Shown: positions 10,841-23,551 of the stretch, piece after piece
How positions within the stretch are numbered: the first letter of the stretch is position 1
How the letters are laid out: each line of letters begins with the position of its first letter
Source of the DNA: Branchiostoma floridae
Lineage: Eukaryota > Chordata > Leptocardii > Amphioxiformes > Branchiostomatidae
Direction: 5' to 3'
Length of the DNA: 64,000 bases
Assembly (NCBI RefSeq): GCF_000003815.2
Contig: NC_049988.1
Span: forward strand, 19,379,811-19,443,810
The notes under the pieces: generated by a model
What the model saw: only the letters and a program-made list of their open reading frames with translations
The model's database searches: none
Told to the model about the DNA's origin: nothing
Position numbers and translations under genes: made by a program

Positions 10841-12214
10841 AAGTAATTAGAAACCAGAGATGAAAGAAAATCATATAAACTGGGTGGTAAACAACGCACG
10901 TTTTCTAGTTGAGACCAATCATACCGTCACGTAATGATTTTATTCTTCGTTCAATATTGAAAGAGAGGTATCGAAAACAACTTTTGAAATTATTTTTTTG
11001 ATCATGTTTGGAAAATAATCAGCTACATTGAAATGCATATGTAAGCATGGGAGAAAAACAATTTTTGTTTGTTCGTCTGACATTTTCCGTGTTCGTCACA
11101 CTGCAAGTAGTCGGTCAACACACGTAAGATTTTGCATTAACACAATTTATAGATTTTTTACCGTGAATACATTTTCATTTGTGACTTTTGCCCAGGCAAA
11201 ACTCAAGTGGCAAACCCATTCTTAACTAGAATTCGGCGACCTTATACCTCCATGAAATATTTAGAGCTTTTGTAAATATCATGCATATGCCTTGTACATT
11301 TACATGATTTATGCATGGTGATGTTCATCATTGACACATGTCACAATTATAAAATTCCCTTCATTAATCATTAAGCGGTTTTAAACCAGATGCCCATTTG
11401 CATGTCATACCACATGTAAGTGATCATGAGTCTTGAATGATAAGGTAATGTACCCCCCCCACCCACTCCCCCCCACCCCCCACCCCCCACCCACCAAAAA
11501 AACCGTTTTACTGTTTTGGACTTTTGAAGATCTCACTGGGAGTGAAGACAATAAAGCTATGGAAGTTGAAGAATGGTAATGTGTTCAAAACAATGTTCAT
11601 CTTTTAAATGTCTTCTTGCGACTTCCACATCTCTGTACAGGATGTTTCTGCTCAAAGTATATGTCTTTAAATGTCTTCTTGCTGGCAACGTTATGCACTT
11701 TTGCACTTTTTTAAGACCTTAGAATCAAGAATGTTTCCAAAGTAATCAAAAGACCAAAAGTATTGAATTCGAAGGTTACATTTTGTTAGCCATAAACTCA
11801 TTTGTGAACAATTGTCGTTATATATGACTCTAATTTAGCTCCCAGTGTTCGACCTTTTTGAAATGGTTCCCAGTGATAAATATTGGGATTTAAATAACGA
11901 TGATATAATAGTAGACTGAAGTTGTTTCGGAATTTTGTATGGAGAATATGGATTCAGGCTGTAGATTATGTTTTTAAGAATATCTTAAGTCGTTATTTGC
12001 GATGAACTCAATGGTTTTGATAAAGTCTGTACGGTTGTATGACGTCACAGCAATAGTATAATTTGGCAGTGTTGCTATCGGCAGTCAAAAGAAAACACGT
12101 TGTACACCAAGCAAGGCACTGGGTAATTCTAAATCTCAATATTTTCCATTACATAGATTTCAGAAAACCAAACCCACTTCTTATCTGTACAGTTAAGATA
12201 TTTTCACAATTTAC

Positions 12215-12342
12215 CTGTGTCAGCAGTTTGGGACTGCTGTTGTTCTCCTGTTATGGTGCGACTTGTCAGGTTTCTGCACAGCAAAAATGCACGCCCTACC
12301 TCATGCGTGGTCCGAAACGCAATGAGAAATATAGTCTATCCT
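12215..12342 (-). pseudogene. Silent exon-1 copy 2 upstream of gene A
   Basis: Same structure as the copy at 10712: GTAAAT donor, ATA at 12252-12254, reading ITGEQQQSQTADT. It is in phase with exon 2 but has no ATG of its own. Confidence 0.6.
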
Positions 12343-14049
12343 GAAGTGATTAGAAACCAGAGATGAAAGAAAATCATATAAACTGGGTGGAAAACAACGC
12401 ACGTTTTCCAGTTGAGACCAATCATACAGTCACGTAATGATTTTTTTCTTCTTTGTTGAATATTGAAAGAGAGGTGTTGAAAACAACTTTTCGATCATGT
12501 TTGGAAAACAATCAGATGCATTTGAAAAGTATATGCACGAATGGGAGAAAAACAAATATTTGTTGTTCGTCTGACATTTTCCGTGTTCGTCACACAACAA
12601 GTAGTCAGTCAACACACGTAAAAATTTTTGCGTTGACGCAATTTATAGATTTTCTATCGTGACTACATTTTCATTTGTGAATTTTGCCCAATCAAAACTC
12701 AAGCGGTAAACCCAGGCTTAACTAGAGTTTAGCGACCTTATGCCTCCATGAAATATCTAGAGCTTTTGTAAATTTTATGCAATTGACTTGTACATTTACA
12801 TGATTTATGAATTCGAATGGTGATGTTCATTATTGAAACATGTCATATATAGAATTCGCTTCATTAATCATTAAGTGGTTTTAAATCAGTTGCTCATTTG
12901 CATATCATACCACTTGCAAGTGATCATGAGACTTGAATACCCTATTTGAATGTTCTATTTATTCTGATCATTTGTACTGTGAGGTTTCGTGGCGTAGTTT
13001 TTTTTTTCTATAATATATTAATTTTTATCACCAAGGAGATTTTGTTGTCACTATACGGTCATACTTTTGTAACTTACAAGTTACAAGGTAAGAAAACGGC
13101 TCAACTGCAGTATCAAATATGCCGCTCTACTTAACTAGCAAACTATAAAAATGAATTTTGACAAAAGCAAAAAGAGTACGTAGTTCTAAAACTCACAACT
13201 TGGACCTTGTAACAAGTTAAAAAGACATCTCTGATGACCCGGTGTACAATGGCTGTAGTAAGTCTCAAATATATGCCTTATGTACTCAAGTCGTGTTGTC
13301 TGTGATTCCTCATTCCGTCCTTTTATTCTATATAGCCACCATGTGAAGGGAGCAGCTCAAAATATATATTGCCGTTATCTAACAGTCAGTAATCGACAGA
13401 CAATAGGTGCGAAATATTTTCCCAGCCCTCGCGTCCTCGCGTGCCACCAGTTTGGTGTTAATTAGTTATTCTGCATCTAAAATAACCGACTCCATGAGCG
13501 TTGATCTCACTAGGGATCTAGTTCATGTCATTCAGAGACGACAGCCCCCCTCCAAGACAATGAAACAATTTAGTGTTTTATTTAGACAAACGCCTTAAAC
13601 TCGTTTATGAACACGTGTTGTAATCAGCGAATTCACAAAAATTCGGGAGACTTTGATTTAGCTCCCAATGTTCTACCCTTTCAAAATGGTTTCCAGCGAT
13701 AAATATTGGGATTTAAACCACGATGATATAATTGTAGACTAAAGTCGTTTCGAAATTTTGTATGGAGGATATGGATTCAAGCTGTAGATTTTTTTTGAAA
13801 GTCATAAAGAAGATTTAAAGTCGTTATTTGCGATGAACTCAGAGGTTTTTATAAAGTTTGCACGGCTGTGTGACGTCACAGCAATAGTTTAATTCGGCAG
13901 TGTTGCTATCGGCGGTCAAAAAAAACACGTTGTACACCAAGCAAGGCACTGGGTAATTCTGAATATCAATGTTTGCCATTACATAGATTTTGGAAAACCA
14001 AACCCACTTCTTATCTGTACAGTTAAGATATTTTCACAAAAATATTTAC

Positions 14050-14178
14050 CTGTGTCAGCAGTTTGGGACTGCTGTTGTTCTCCTGTTATGGTGCGACTTG
14101 TCAGGCTTCTGCACAGCAAAAATACACGCCCTGTGTCAGGCGTGGTCCGAGACACAATGAGAAATATAGCCTAACCTG
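14050..14178 (-). pseudogene. Silent exon-1 copy 3 upstream of gene A
   Basis: Same structure, ATA at 14087-14089 and donor GTAAAT. This is the outermost copy of the block, about 6 kb from the coding exon 2. Confidence 0.6.
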
Positions 14179-14688
14179 AAGTAATTAGAAACCAGAGATG
14201 AAAGAAAATCATATTGAGTGGGTGGCAAACAACGCACGTTTTCCAGTTGAGACCAATCATACAGTCACGTAATCCTTTTTTCTTTGTTAAATATTGAAAA
14301 AGAGGTATCGAAAACAACTTTTGAAGAAATTGATTTTTTGATCATGATTGGAAAACAGATACATTGAAAAGTATATGCGAGCATGGTAGAAAAACATGTT
14401 TTTGTTGTTCGTCTGACATTTTCCATGTTCGTCACACAGCAAGTAGTCTGTTTTTGATAAGAATAAGTTTGTTTGATAAGAAAATAAGAAGTTTTTCAAA
14501 TTTAAACCTAGTTTAACAGCCAGTATAATTAATTAAGCAGATGCGACTGTCCATGGTACTGAAAATGTCATCTAATACGGGTTACTCTACGGTATCCTTT
14601 ACTGGATGAATCATTGTACTTACTTTAACATGGGGTCAACAATTTCAACAATATCGCCATGACGGACATTGCAGACATACTGCTCTTT

Positions 14689-14942
14689 GGATGCACTCTC
14701 ACTTCACTTGCGTCAAGCTTGCGTCACTGTGTGGTTCGTTCACTGCGTCACTGTTTTGTTATTTTCTCCGATTTGTTTATTAATTTAGAAATTGCGTAAT
14801 ACCTAAAACTATGACTTAGAAGACGACAAAATACGCAAAAATAAAAATAAAAAGATTGTTCGTTATCTCTGAAAGTCGTTAAGCATCTTTCGAACCCCGC
14901 AGTGACGCAAGCATGACGGAAGTCTAATGAGAAGGCACCTTT
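14689..14942. mobile_element. MITE related to the one at 17915, diverged copy
   Basis: Left end GATGCACTCTCACTTCACTT and right end ending AAGGCACC form an imperfect inverted repeat. The inner arms (CACTTGCGTCAAGCTTGCGT, AACCCCGCAGTGACGCAAGC) match those of the element in gene B. No coding capacity. Confidence 0.6.
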
Positions 14943-16507
14943 AGGTACACGAGGTGATGGTTATGCGCTTTGAATCGTGGGATGCCATGAAATTGGAGTT
15001 AAACATGCCGATATGCCTGTTTTTTTCTTTGCTTTTTTAAATGGGGACTAGAAAAAATTTATATTTATTTATTTTATATTTTGGAAGATGACAACATAAT
15101 TGAAAAGTTTCACCTGCTCAATAGGCATGAATACGCAAACGAAGATGCGTTGAGAACATATAGTGATGAAAGCACAATGCAATACATTATCAAATGAGAG
15201 AGATAGACAATTCAAATGTTCTGAATGCGTAGCCGTAATGATGCAGCATAGATCATTTCTGACGATTTTTGAAATTCTTTTCATGGATGAAATAAAATAC
15301 GTCGATGAAGATTAGACATCCAGGTAATACGATATATCACTGCCGAAAGATAGTGGATGCTATCTGAAACGTCTGACCGTTTTCCAAATCATATCCAGTT
15401 GCTTGAGTAACTGCTTTTTGGCACGATGTAGTAAAATATTTACCAGCAGGCCCATCCGCAGAGGCTGCGGCATGTTCATGTGATAGAGTAGCTGTGCCTG
15501 AGCTGGACTATGTGTTGGTGAGGCAGGCCCATGAGCCAGAGGTCACGCGAGGACATTCCACACCTCAGTGTAGAATGAGGTAGAGTTAAACTCAGACGAT
15601 GCTGTAATATCTCTTGAAAATGATGACATCATACCACTCCCAAATATCTGGACCACCGATGTCGTTTCCCATCATATGCAGATTATCAAGATCTCGTTAA
15701 ATATCGAAATGTGTAAAAGTTGCAGACTTATAGTTATAATATGCTCATATATTTTTGGAGCTGAACTGCTGTTTCTTAAAGTATTGGTGTTCTTTCTCTT
15801 TTTTTGTATAATTTTCTTCCTAAATATGTTTCATTGGACTCACGTATCTTCCTGCCTGTCCGTGTCACGTGCATTATTGTACACCATTATTGTCATATCA
15901 GTATCGAACCCACTCTTGGAAAAATACCAAGTGCACCCTTATTTTATTTTCACCAGAAATACATTTAAGTGAGCGAATTAACTACACGCTATACTAGTCA
16001 TCAACTGCACATATGGCGCTCTGCAATAACAGAATACAGAAATGCAGAACTTTCAATGTAACATGCTTATATCCTGTAGTGTTCTTCTAACATGTCTACC
16101 TCCATATTCATAACATATGATATGATATTTCATGATAATGTAAATCATGCATTGCAAAAATCGTATCTCTCCCCCCCATCTCTCTCTCTTAACTTAAACT
16201 TTGACAACTTAATTATTTCTAATATGTCGTCCGCAGATACAACCGTTGTAACGTTCTACATACTGGCATGAAGTATATATTGTAGGCCTTTTCAACTTAA
16301 TAGAACTTGCAACTACCATTATTGACCATCTCTGTACTATATATAATATTGTAACATGCAATAATGTTTTTTCTACCATATTGCTACCATATGTCATTAT
16401 CACTATATATACCTTATAACATTTAATGTATGTGCTATATGTACAATTACGTCACAGGCTGCACTCTCCTAGCGTTTTTATATCATGAACAGATTACAAG
16501 ATTATTT
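14943..16507. other. Intergenic region A-B
   Basis: From about 15370 this is a further copy of the intergenic unit (core near 15490, CT tract near 16168). The stretch 14943-15370 shows nothing I can name. I found no conserved coding frame. Confidence 0.5.
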
Positions 16508-19500
16508 CTAAGGAGCAGGTCTGATCTTCATGACAGAAGACTTGATGGAGTACCGGTGAGCTGTCCACGGCCACCATTGTATACCATGTTCATGAGTCCC
16601 CCCACCGCCATGCTTGTAAAGCTGGTTCAGGTTAACTTGGTCACAACCAACATACCACCAACCACCATGACCGCCAAAGTCAGTTGCGCAGTTAGCGCCC
16701 GAAGCATCGTCGTTATCCTGGTCGTGTGTTGAAAATCTGCTACCATCATGATAACTTAACCCTAACCCACCATCCCCAGCAGTGCCGCTATAGGCACCAA
16801 CATGCAGACGGTACTTTGCTGCTTCATCCTCGATATAGAACCTATCATATTCAGCGTATACCGTTCCCGAGGACCAATTGTCGAGATCAATGCGCAGAAG
16901 GTATACCTTCTCGTTAGAGATCTGATAGATCTTGTCGTTTCCGAGCCAAAACTCACCAACAAGAGCCCCAAACCCATTTTTGTAAGTTTCCCAGTCATTA
17001 GCAAAATCTACGGAACCGTCGAAGCGCTTCTGGAGGACAGTCCAGCCGCCGATCCCGGCTTCCATCTCACAGTAGACCTGAAACGAGGCTCCGGCGGCGT
17101 CTGGCTGGATGGTGTACACACTGCTGATGGTATGGCCTGCCTTGTAGATGTCGTCACAATCTGTAAGTCATTTTGAGTTACAATTTGACTCACATGCACA
17201 AAAAGGAAACATGAAAGGACGTTTATTTCACACATAAAGTGCACTTACCATGTCTACAATGAGCTTACGAAAGTCGGTGTTGGCAGAAAATTCAGGTCAA
17301 ATATTAAGTATAAAGATTATAACAAACCTAGAAGAAAAGACAGGTCGATAGAGATTATATGTACCTCTCAGCGGGTTGACACCGTAACTGGAACAATTAC
17401 AGCTTCCTGGTGGTCCAGGGAGTCCGTCACTGCCGTCCCGGCCGTCTGAACCGTTGGCTCCGGGTGAGCCCTCGGGACCAGGTGGACCCTCGGGACCGGT
17501 TGGGCCCTCGGGACCCTCGGGACCGGTTGGACCCTCGGGTCCGGTAGGGCCCTCGGGACCGGGTGGGCCAGGGGGTCCGGGTTGGCTACATGACCCAGAT
17601 GAGGCAGGCGGACCAGGAAGACCTGGCGGCCCGGCAGGACCTGGAATCCCATCGCGACCGTCACGACCGCTGGGGCCAACAGGTCCGCCTACGCCGGGCA
17701 TCCCCGGAGCACCCTGTGCACAGCCTGCACGGCAAAGTAAAGAGTAATGAAACATTGCTACATGTGGCAATATTTTGTCCTAATGTGATGTGCCTTTCAC
17801 TATGACAAAGTCTGTATTCACCATAATAGACGTTTTGCTGCTCCAGTGCTAAGTAATGAGTCAACAATACTGCATATGGCTACTTGTATTTATGGCAGAG
17901 TGTAAAAAAACTAAGGCTGCACTCTCACTGCACTTGCGTCAAACTTGCGTCACTGCGGGGTTCGAAAGATACTGAAAGAATTTTCTTACTCTTTGTGTAC
18001 TTTTTCGTCTTCTAAGTCATACGTTTCCGGATTACGCAATGATTTATAAAAGAAATTGGAGAAAATTACAAAACAATGACGCAGTGAAGGAACCCCGCAG
18101 TGACGCAAGCTTGACGCAAGTGCAGTGAGAGTGAACCTTAAGAGGGGACTTGATCTGCAACATTTGGGCAACTTCAATCCACAATATAACTTCGGTACTA
18201 CTACTATCGCAGCGCAAAGGACTCTTACGGCATGGCATGTCTCATGGGAAACCATTGAAGGGTGCAATGTGAACATATTGGTACGTTAACCAAAGGTGGG
18301 AAGGCTTTGAATGTTGACAAAGGACAAATGTGTTTTCATGGCTGCAAACGTAAGGAGGTATGGAGGAGTTTCGGGCTTGATTTAATTTGTAAATTTTACT
18401 TCAATGTACTCCCAAGACAGGGGGGATTTGTTTGTTTGTTTATTTCTTTGCTAAGTTCGTCCTTACCTCCGAACGGCAGAGTCAGGCTGTTCGCAGCTCT
18501 CTTCGCCCTGTGGTGCATGCCGGGATCAGGACCGAAGGCACCATCCGCCGACTGGAAGAGATTCGGAACAGAAATTAACTGACTTACTGTACCACACTGC
18601 ACTGTACTTTCGTTACCATGCAGTGATATGCTACATCATAGAATAAATTACACTAGAGTGTAGTATAGTATTATATCTTTTATAGTTTGATATAGTTCGT
18701 GTCGTTACCAAAAAATAACACAATTTCGCCTGGGTCTTCAATGTTGTTTTCATTTCAATAAACACTTCCTTCCTTCCTTCCTTCCTTCCTTCCTTCCTTC
18801 CTTCCTTCCTTCCTTCCTTCCTTCCTTCCTTCCTTCCTTCCTTCCTTCCTTCTTTCCTTCCTTCCTTCCTTCCTTCCTTCCTTCCTTCCTTCCTTCCTCC
18901 CCTCCCTCCCTCCCTTCCTTCCTTCCTTCCGTCCTTCCTTCCTTCGTTCCGTTCTTCCTTCCTTCATTCTTTCTTTCTTTTTCTTTCTTTCTTTCTTTTT
19001 TTCTTTCTTTCTTTCTTTCTTCTCTTTCTTTCTTTCTTTCTTTCTCTTTCTTTCTTTCTTTCTTTGTTCTTCAGTCATCGACCCATCCATTTATTCATTA
19101 AGTATTTTAAACTACATGTATACAACACAAGCTTTTGCTAAACTCTTACTACACGTTGTCAAACAATACTTTACCATGCTAATCTATCTTACAGACTAGA
19201 CTAGCACAGTACTGTACATGGCTTTGCTTTGACTAAGCATATATTGCGCAATTCGCATCATATGCATGCTTATCTGCACTACAAGTATGTAGTCGTTGTT
19301 TTACAGCTTGCAATCAAGTAGTGCTTGTCCACTATAACTGTCTAATTGATTTTGATTCATGCAAAAATGTCCTAAAACAGTTTCCTGGTTTTGAGCAAAG
19401 TGGTTTTTGTACAGGGCTGAGAACAGCTAATGTATACTTTACTTTTAGAATTAAAAATGGACATAACACATAGATAATGCAACCATCTGCAGGTTTTGTC

Positions 19501-20058
19501 AATCGTCTCTTCCCGACATGTCACAAGTCAACAATACCCTGTCTGATGTTTGGCTAGTTCAATTAATTCACTCAATTAGATCTAATCTAGTAAATGTCAG
19601 AGTGCAAGAAGTAGCCTTCTGTATTTTTACGAGTTACGCACAAGTGACTTTATATCTAATTCATACTTTTGAACAAGACAAGACTTTGGTTCAATTTGCT
19701 TGAAGGTTAGCCATACACAGTTCGTACACAAGTATCTTAATTAGTCATCTAAAGAAGGTGAGTTTGCTGACATTCTTACCTCAGTGCTCTCCATACGATT
19801 GTTGTTTTCCCAGGACTTGTCTTTAGTCAAAGCCTTCAATTTCGTCTCCAGGGACACAAACCGCTCGTCGTTCGCAGACAGCAGTTGCTTGAGTTGCCAG
19901 TTCTGCAGCGCCAGCACAACCAGTGCCGAGACGACCAAGATAGCGCCTACGGCACAGGCTGCCTGGACTGCCGCCGACCGCACTCGGGACCTCCGGTCAG
20001 CATACACGGGCCCGGCAAGCCTCAGGTCCCCGTTCATCATCAGCTTCTCTGTACTCAT
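16508..20058 (-). CDS. Gene B: class I type II membrane collagen-FReD protein with furin-type site
   Basis: The only complete class I gene, about 458 residues. Exons: 19780-20058 (phase 0 end), 18467-18551, 17365-17724 and 16508-17160. Residues 1-28 are a basic cytoplasmic tail ([10 protein letters not shown]) and 29-51 the transmembrane helix. Residues 52-93 are polar and heptad-like. The linker is 94-121 with [10 protein letters not shown], a furin-type R-X-K-R motif. Collagen is 122-241, with Gly-X-Y triplets broken once at [15 protein letters not shown] repeats, and Cys pairs at each end. The FReD is 242-458. The FReD has the family's four cysteines, HDQDND calcium loop, NCA and MKIRPAP end. 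Variable pocket residues include WWYVGCDQV and [11 protein letters not shown]. It is built like FIBCD1 or a membrane ficolin. Cleavage at RAKR would free a soluble ficolin-like trimer; this is inference. Intron 1 carries a large TTCC microsatellite and intron 2 a MITE. Confidence 0.8.
17915..18138. mobile_element. MITE with TAA-flanked insertion in gene B intron
   Basis: Long inverted repeats (GCACTCTCACTGCACTTGCG inward to CACTGCGGGGTTCG). It is flanked by TAA at 17912-17914 and 18139-18141. The homologous intron of gene G (about 63690) reads AAAGGTAAGAGGG with a single TAA and no element, so insertion followed the B-G split. A two-base TA duplication fits equally well. Non-coding. Confidence 0.75.
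18467..18551 (-). CDS. Gene B linker exon with RAKR furin-type motif
   Basis: 85-base exon, phase 0 in and phase 1 out, encoding [20 protein letters not shown] then NSLTLPFG. The motif RAKR fits the furin consensus R-X-K/R-R. It lies between the membrane anchor and the collagen, where type II membrane collagens are commonly shed. The class II version begins 4 bases further in, which shifts the phase to suit the coiled-coil exon. Confidence 0.65.
18764..19066. repeat. (TTCC)n/(TTTC)n microsatellite
   Basis: About 300 bases of strict pyrimidine tetranucleotide repeat in intron 1 of gene B. It grades from TTCC to TTTC. Read on the minus strand it is GGAA/GAAA. Confidence 0.97.
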
Positions 20059-20420
20059 CTTTTACAACTTAAGGGCAATTAAGCAAGGCTTCAATACAAT
20101 AAAGTTATGATAGTTTTAAGCAAACTGAAGCAAATTCTACCCTTAAACTCTGAGGCACTGCGCTGACTGGCTGTATGCAGTAGCCCTCGCAGTAGCCCTC
20201 AGCGACTGAAGATATATTTTGAGTAAACGTTAAGATATAATCTTCCAGAACCTTGTCGAACAAGAAACTGGGAAAATCCCTTGTAGTTTTTTTTCTTGGA
20301 ACAGTGTCGTTCCCTATTGGTTGTCAGCCCCGCTATTTCCTCATACGTCATGAGTGTGCATATATAATGACTGATTAAAGTTGTTTTCGTCTAAAGTCAG
20401 GAGCGCTCTGTTGAATCCCG
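20059..20420 (-). promoter_or_regulatory. 5' flank of gene B, candidate promoter region
   Basis: Near-identical to the flank of gene 0 (372-720), with the same TATA-like string at about 20358-20370. A CCAAT string (about 20314) lies downstream of it in the direction of transcription, which argues against that TATA being the real start site. Confidence 0.25.
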
Positions 20421-20956
20421 CCAGGTGACACGGGTCACAGTTCAAACTAATCAGAAAACCCGTCCAGCCGCTCATGACGTAGTCCGTCTGGAGGTATCCT
20501 GGTGCCTGAGGCATCTACCCTGACTTTAGACAAAGGGTTTATATTTTGAAATGAAAACACATCAATTTTTCAATGAATCATTGTAGTTAAAATATAGGCC
20601 CTATTCATTACCAACTTGGCATCATCAGTGTCATGATGTTGGGTTTATGATTGTGTCATACGATAGCATTGATGTGTTTTGAATGATAAGATCACCTATC
20701 AGCATGTGACACCCCTTCCCAAATATCCAGTCCACTGTTGTTTGTCGAAATCAGAAGCGCTCGTAGTCCGTTTGGTCACATGTTACACGTGTTGTTTTCA
20801 AAGTGATAAAAAACCCTGTCCAGCAGCTCATGACGTAGCGGCCATTCAAAGATCTTCAACGATAACGTAGTACCTGAACCATGAACCCTGACCTTAGACA
20901 AAGGGTTTATATCTTGAGATGAAATAACAACAATTCTTATATACGCAACGCAAGAC

Positions 20957-21166
20957 TTGGTCTTTCTAATTAGTATTGGTCTATGTCATGACCAACAAGA
21001 CGTCATTTGCGATAAACTCGGTGTTATAGAGCGACTCCTCCTTCCTCGCCCACCACCTACTCTGCCCTGCACAAAGTGTCCCAGACTATTCCACACTGCT
21101 CTGGGCCTGAGCAGCCACTTCAGACATACCCACCAACAATCAGCAAATGAGACAGGATGGACATGA
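20957..21166 (+). other. Short ORF with C2H2-like zinc finger (copy 2)
   Basis: Near-identical to 900-1109, with the finger intact (one residue change in it, SSHF for SSHV). See the entry at 900. Confidence 0.3.
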
Positions 21167-21169
21167 ACT

Positions 21170-23551
21170 AATGCTCGGTCACGAGTGGACGCCGATGATG
21201 GTGTTTATTCTATTTATTTTGGACGCTTATGGCTGTTTTGTGTGACGTTACAGACACAAGCCTAATTTGGCAGTGTTGCCATCGGCGGTCTTCAACCTAG
21301 TAGAAAAACCCGTCGCTCTTCCGATCGTCGTTTTGGGATGAACCTTCAACTCTGACCCCGCCAGAGGTGAACTTGCTATGCTGCTATCTGTCTTTATTGT
21401 TGTACATTTAAACAGAAAATGACGTCGTGACTTGTTAACTTGAAAAATCTGTTGAAATTTCAATCTATCCTGGATACAACATATTAAGTATATTAGAATA
21501 AAAAAAAATGTCTGAAATTTACAGCCAAGAAAAACTTGGGAACATCATTGAGCACGTGTAGCTGTCCCTGGAGCTGAAATGTCATTTTCATGTGATGTAG
21601 TTGCGCCTTGGCTGGACTAGCAAACAGCGCCACCATGCGATATGTGTTGGTGTGGCAGGCCCTTGGGCAGAGGTCACGCGAAGACATTCCACACCACAGT
21701 GTAGTATTGGAATCAAACTCAGACGATGCTGTAATATTTATTGAAAATGAGGATGTCATTCCTTTTCCCAAATATCTGGACCATCGTTGTTGTTTCCTAT
21801 CAGATGAAGATTATAAATATCTTGCTAAAAGATGTGAAATGTGCAAAAAGGTGCAGAGTTATAGTTAGTTAGTTAATATGCTCTTGTATTGTTGTAGCTG
21901 AACTGCTGCTTCTTAGGTTATTGCTGTCCTTTCTCTTTTCTGCATCTTTGCCCCTAAATATGTTTCATTGAACTCACGTATCTTCTTACCTGTCCGTGTA
22001 TATGTGCATCATTGTACACCATGTTGGTCATATCTGTATCAAACGCACTCTTGGAAACAAATACCCTGTACACCTTATTTCATTTTCACCAGAAATACAT
22101 TTGGGTGAGCGAATTAAGCACACACCATATTGGTCATCAACTGCACCTATGGCGCTGTGCAATGAATAACAGAATTCAGAAATGCAAAACTTCCTATAAA
22201 AAGTATGTAACATGCTTATATCCTGTAGTGTTCTTCTAACATGTCTACCACCATATTCATACCATATGATATAAATAATTCGTAATGTATATCATGCATT
22301 GCAATAATCGTCTTTCCTCTCTCTCTCTCTCTCTTAACTTAAACATTTGACATCTTTAATTATTTCTAACATGTCGTCCGCAGATACAACGTAACTTTCT
22401 ACATACTGGCATGACGTATATATTGTAGGCCTTTTCAACTTAATAGAACTTGCATTTACCATTATTTAACATCTCTGTACTATATATAATATTTACTGTA
22501 ACATGCAGTAATATTTTTCTACCATATTGCTACCACATATCATTATCACTATATATACCTTATAACATTTAATGCATGTGCTATATGCACAATACCTTAC
22601 AGGCCACACTCTCTTAGCATTTTTATATCATGAACTGATTAAAAGATTTGTTTCCGTACCATTTAGAATTCTATAATTCTCTTCCTAATACAATATAAAA
22701 AAGAAGTCTCTAATATGCTGTACATGTGCAGGTATAACGTTGCTTTCTATATTATGTTCGGTACTGCCATGCCACATATATATACAGTGTAGTATTTTTC
22801 GCCAAAACGTTTTCTTAATACATCTCTGCACTCTAATTCACAACTTCTGACACACCTACATACATCTTGCCTTCTACAAAATTATTCCTATTCCTTTAGC
22901 GTACTGAAGTTGAACTTGATTATAGCATCTGGTATGGAACTAAGGACTGGAAAAGAATGGCTGAATGCATCGCTCAACTACTTTTCTTCCAATACATCTG
23001 ACGTTACAAATAGTAAATCCCCTTGTTTTGTCGTCATTTCAACACCTCCCAGCTATACGTTTGCCCAATATATTTATGTACAAAGTGAAAGTTACTAAGA
23101 TGATAACGTTAAAAGCTGCTCCAATGTTACAAATACTACTACTACTATTACTACTGCCCGTCACTCTATGCAGACTATGACACTACGTAAGGACAATGAC
23201 AAAGGAGCAGTAAATAAAACAAATAGTATATGTGCAATCACATGTGTCCACCATGAAGAATGGCGTGTATTTCCACTCATACTTTGTTGGGAAAAGTGAT
23301 GTGGAAAAACAAGAGAAAGAAAGATTGGATTTACATTTTGTTTTAATATACTTTTGAAGTTGTCCTTGCATGGGATGGTTGGAACTTAAGAATGAGCTGG
23401 GAAATTGATTTTAAAACAGTTTACCATCACAGCGTATGTTAGTATAGTGCCATCTTTTGATAATTTTTTTTTAAGCTGCAGATAAATCATTACTAGCCTG
23501 CTTTGGTGGGGCACCCAATGCTATTTACGACGAAGTCGTGAATGGTTATTT
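21170..23551. repeat. Intergenic unit copy 3, between B and C
   Basis: Collinear with about 1115-3540 but lacks the TA-flanked MITE and the long TA run. It has no conserved coding frame. A short CTACTACTATTACTACTG stretch is near 23140. Confidence 0.55.

Larger units (their letters stand above)
8420..14500. repeat. Tandem block of first-exon-region duplications upstream of gene A
   Basis: Roughly five diverged units of about 0.6-1.9 kb follow one another, starting near 8500, 9290, 10540, 12050 and 13890. Each holds an exon-1-like segment, an AAACAACACACGTTTTCC-like stretch and a GCACTTTTT/AAGACCTCAGAATC stretch. The unit at 12050-13890 contains extra unrelated sequence (about 12935-13560). 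Similar single or double units lie upstream of C, D and E. Confidence 0.7.

Noticed and set aside
17454-17747. Plus-strand Gly-Pro-rich frame opposite the collagen exon (also 37145, 49607, 63320)
   Set aside because: It is the mirror of the real minus-strand Gly-X-Y coding; splice sites and phases fit the minus strand only.
18755-19090. Lys/Arg/Glu-rich 111-codon frame
   Set aside because: Produced by the GGAA/GAAA microsatellite within a gene B intron.
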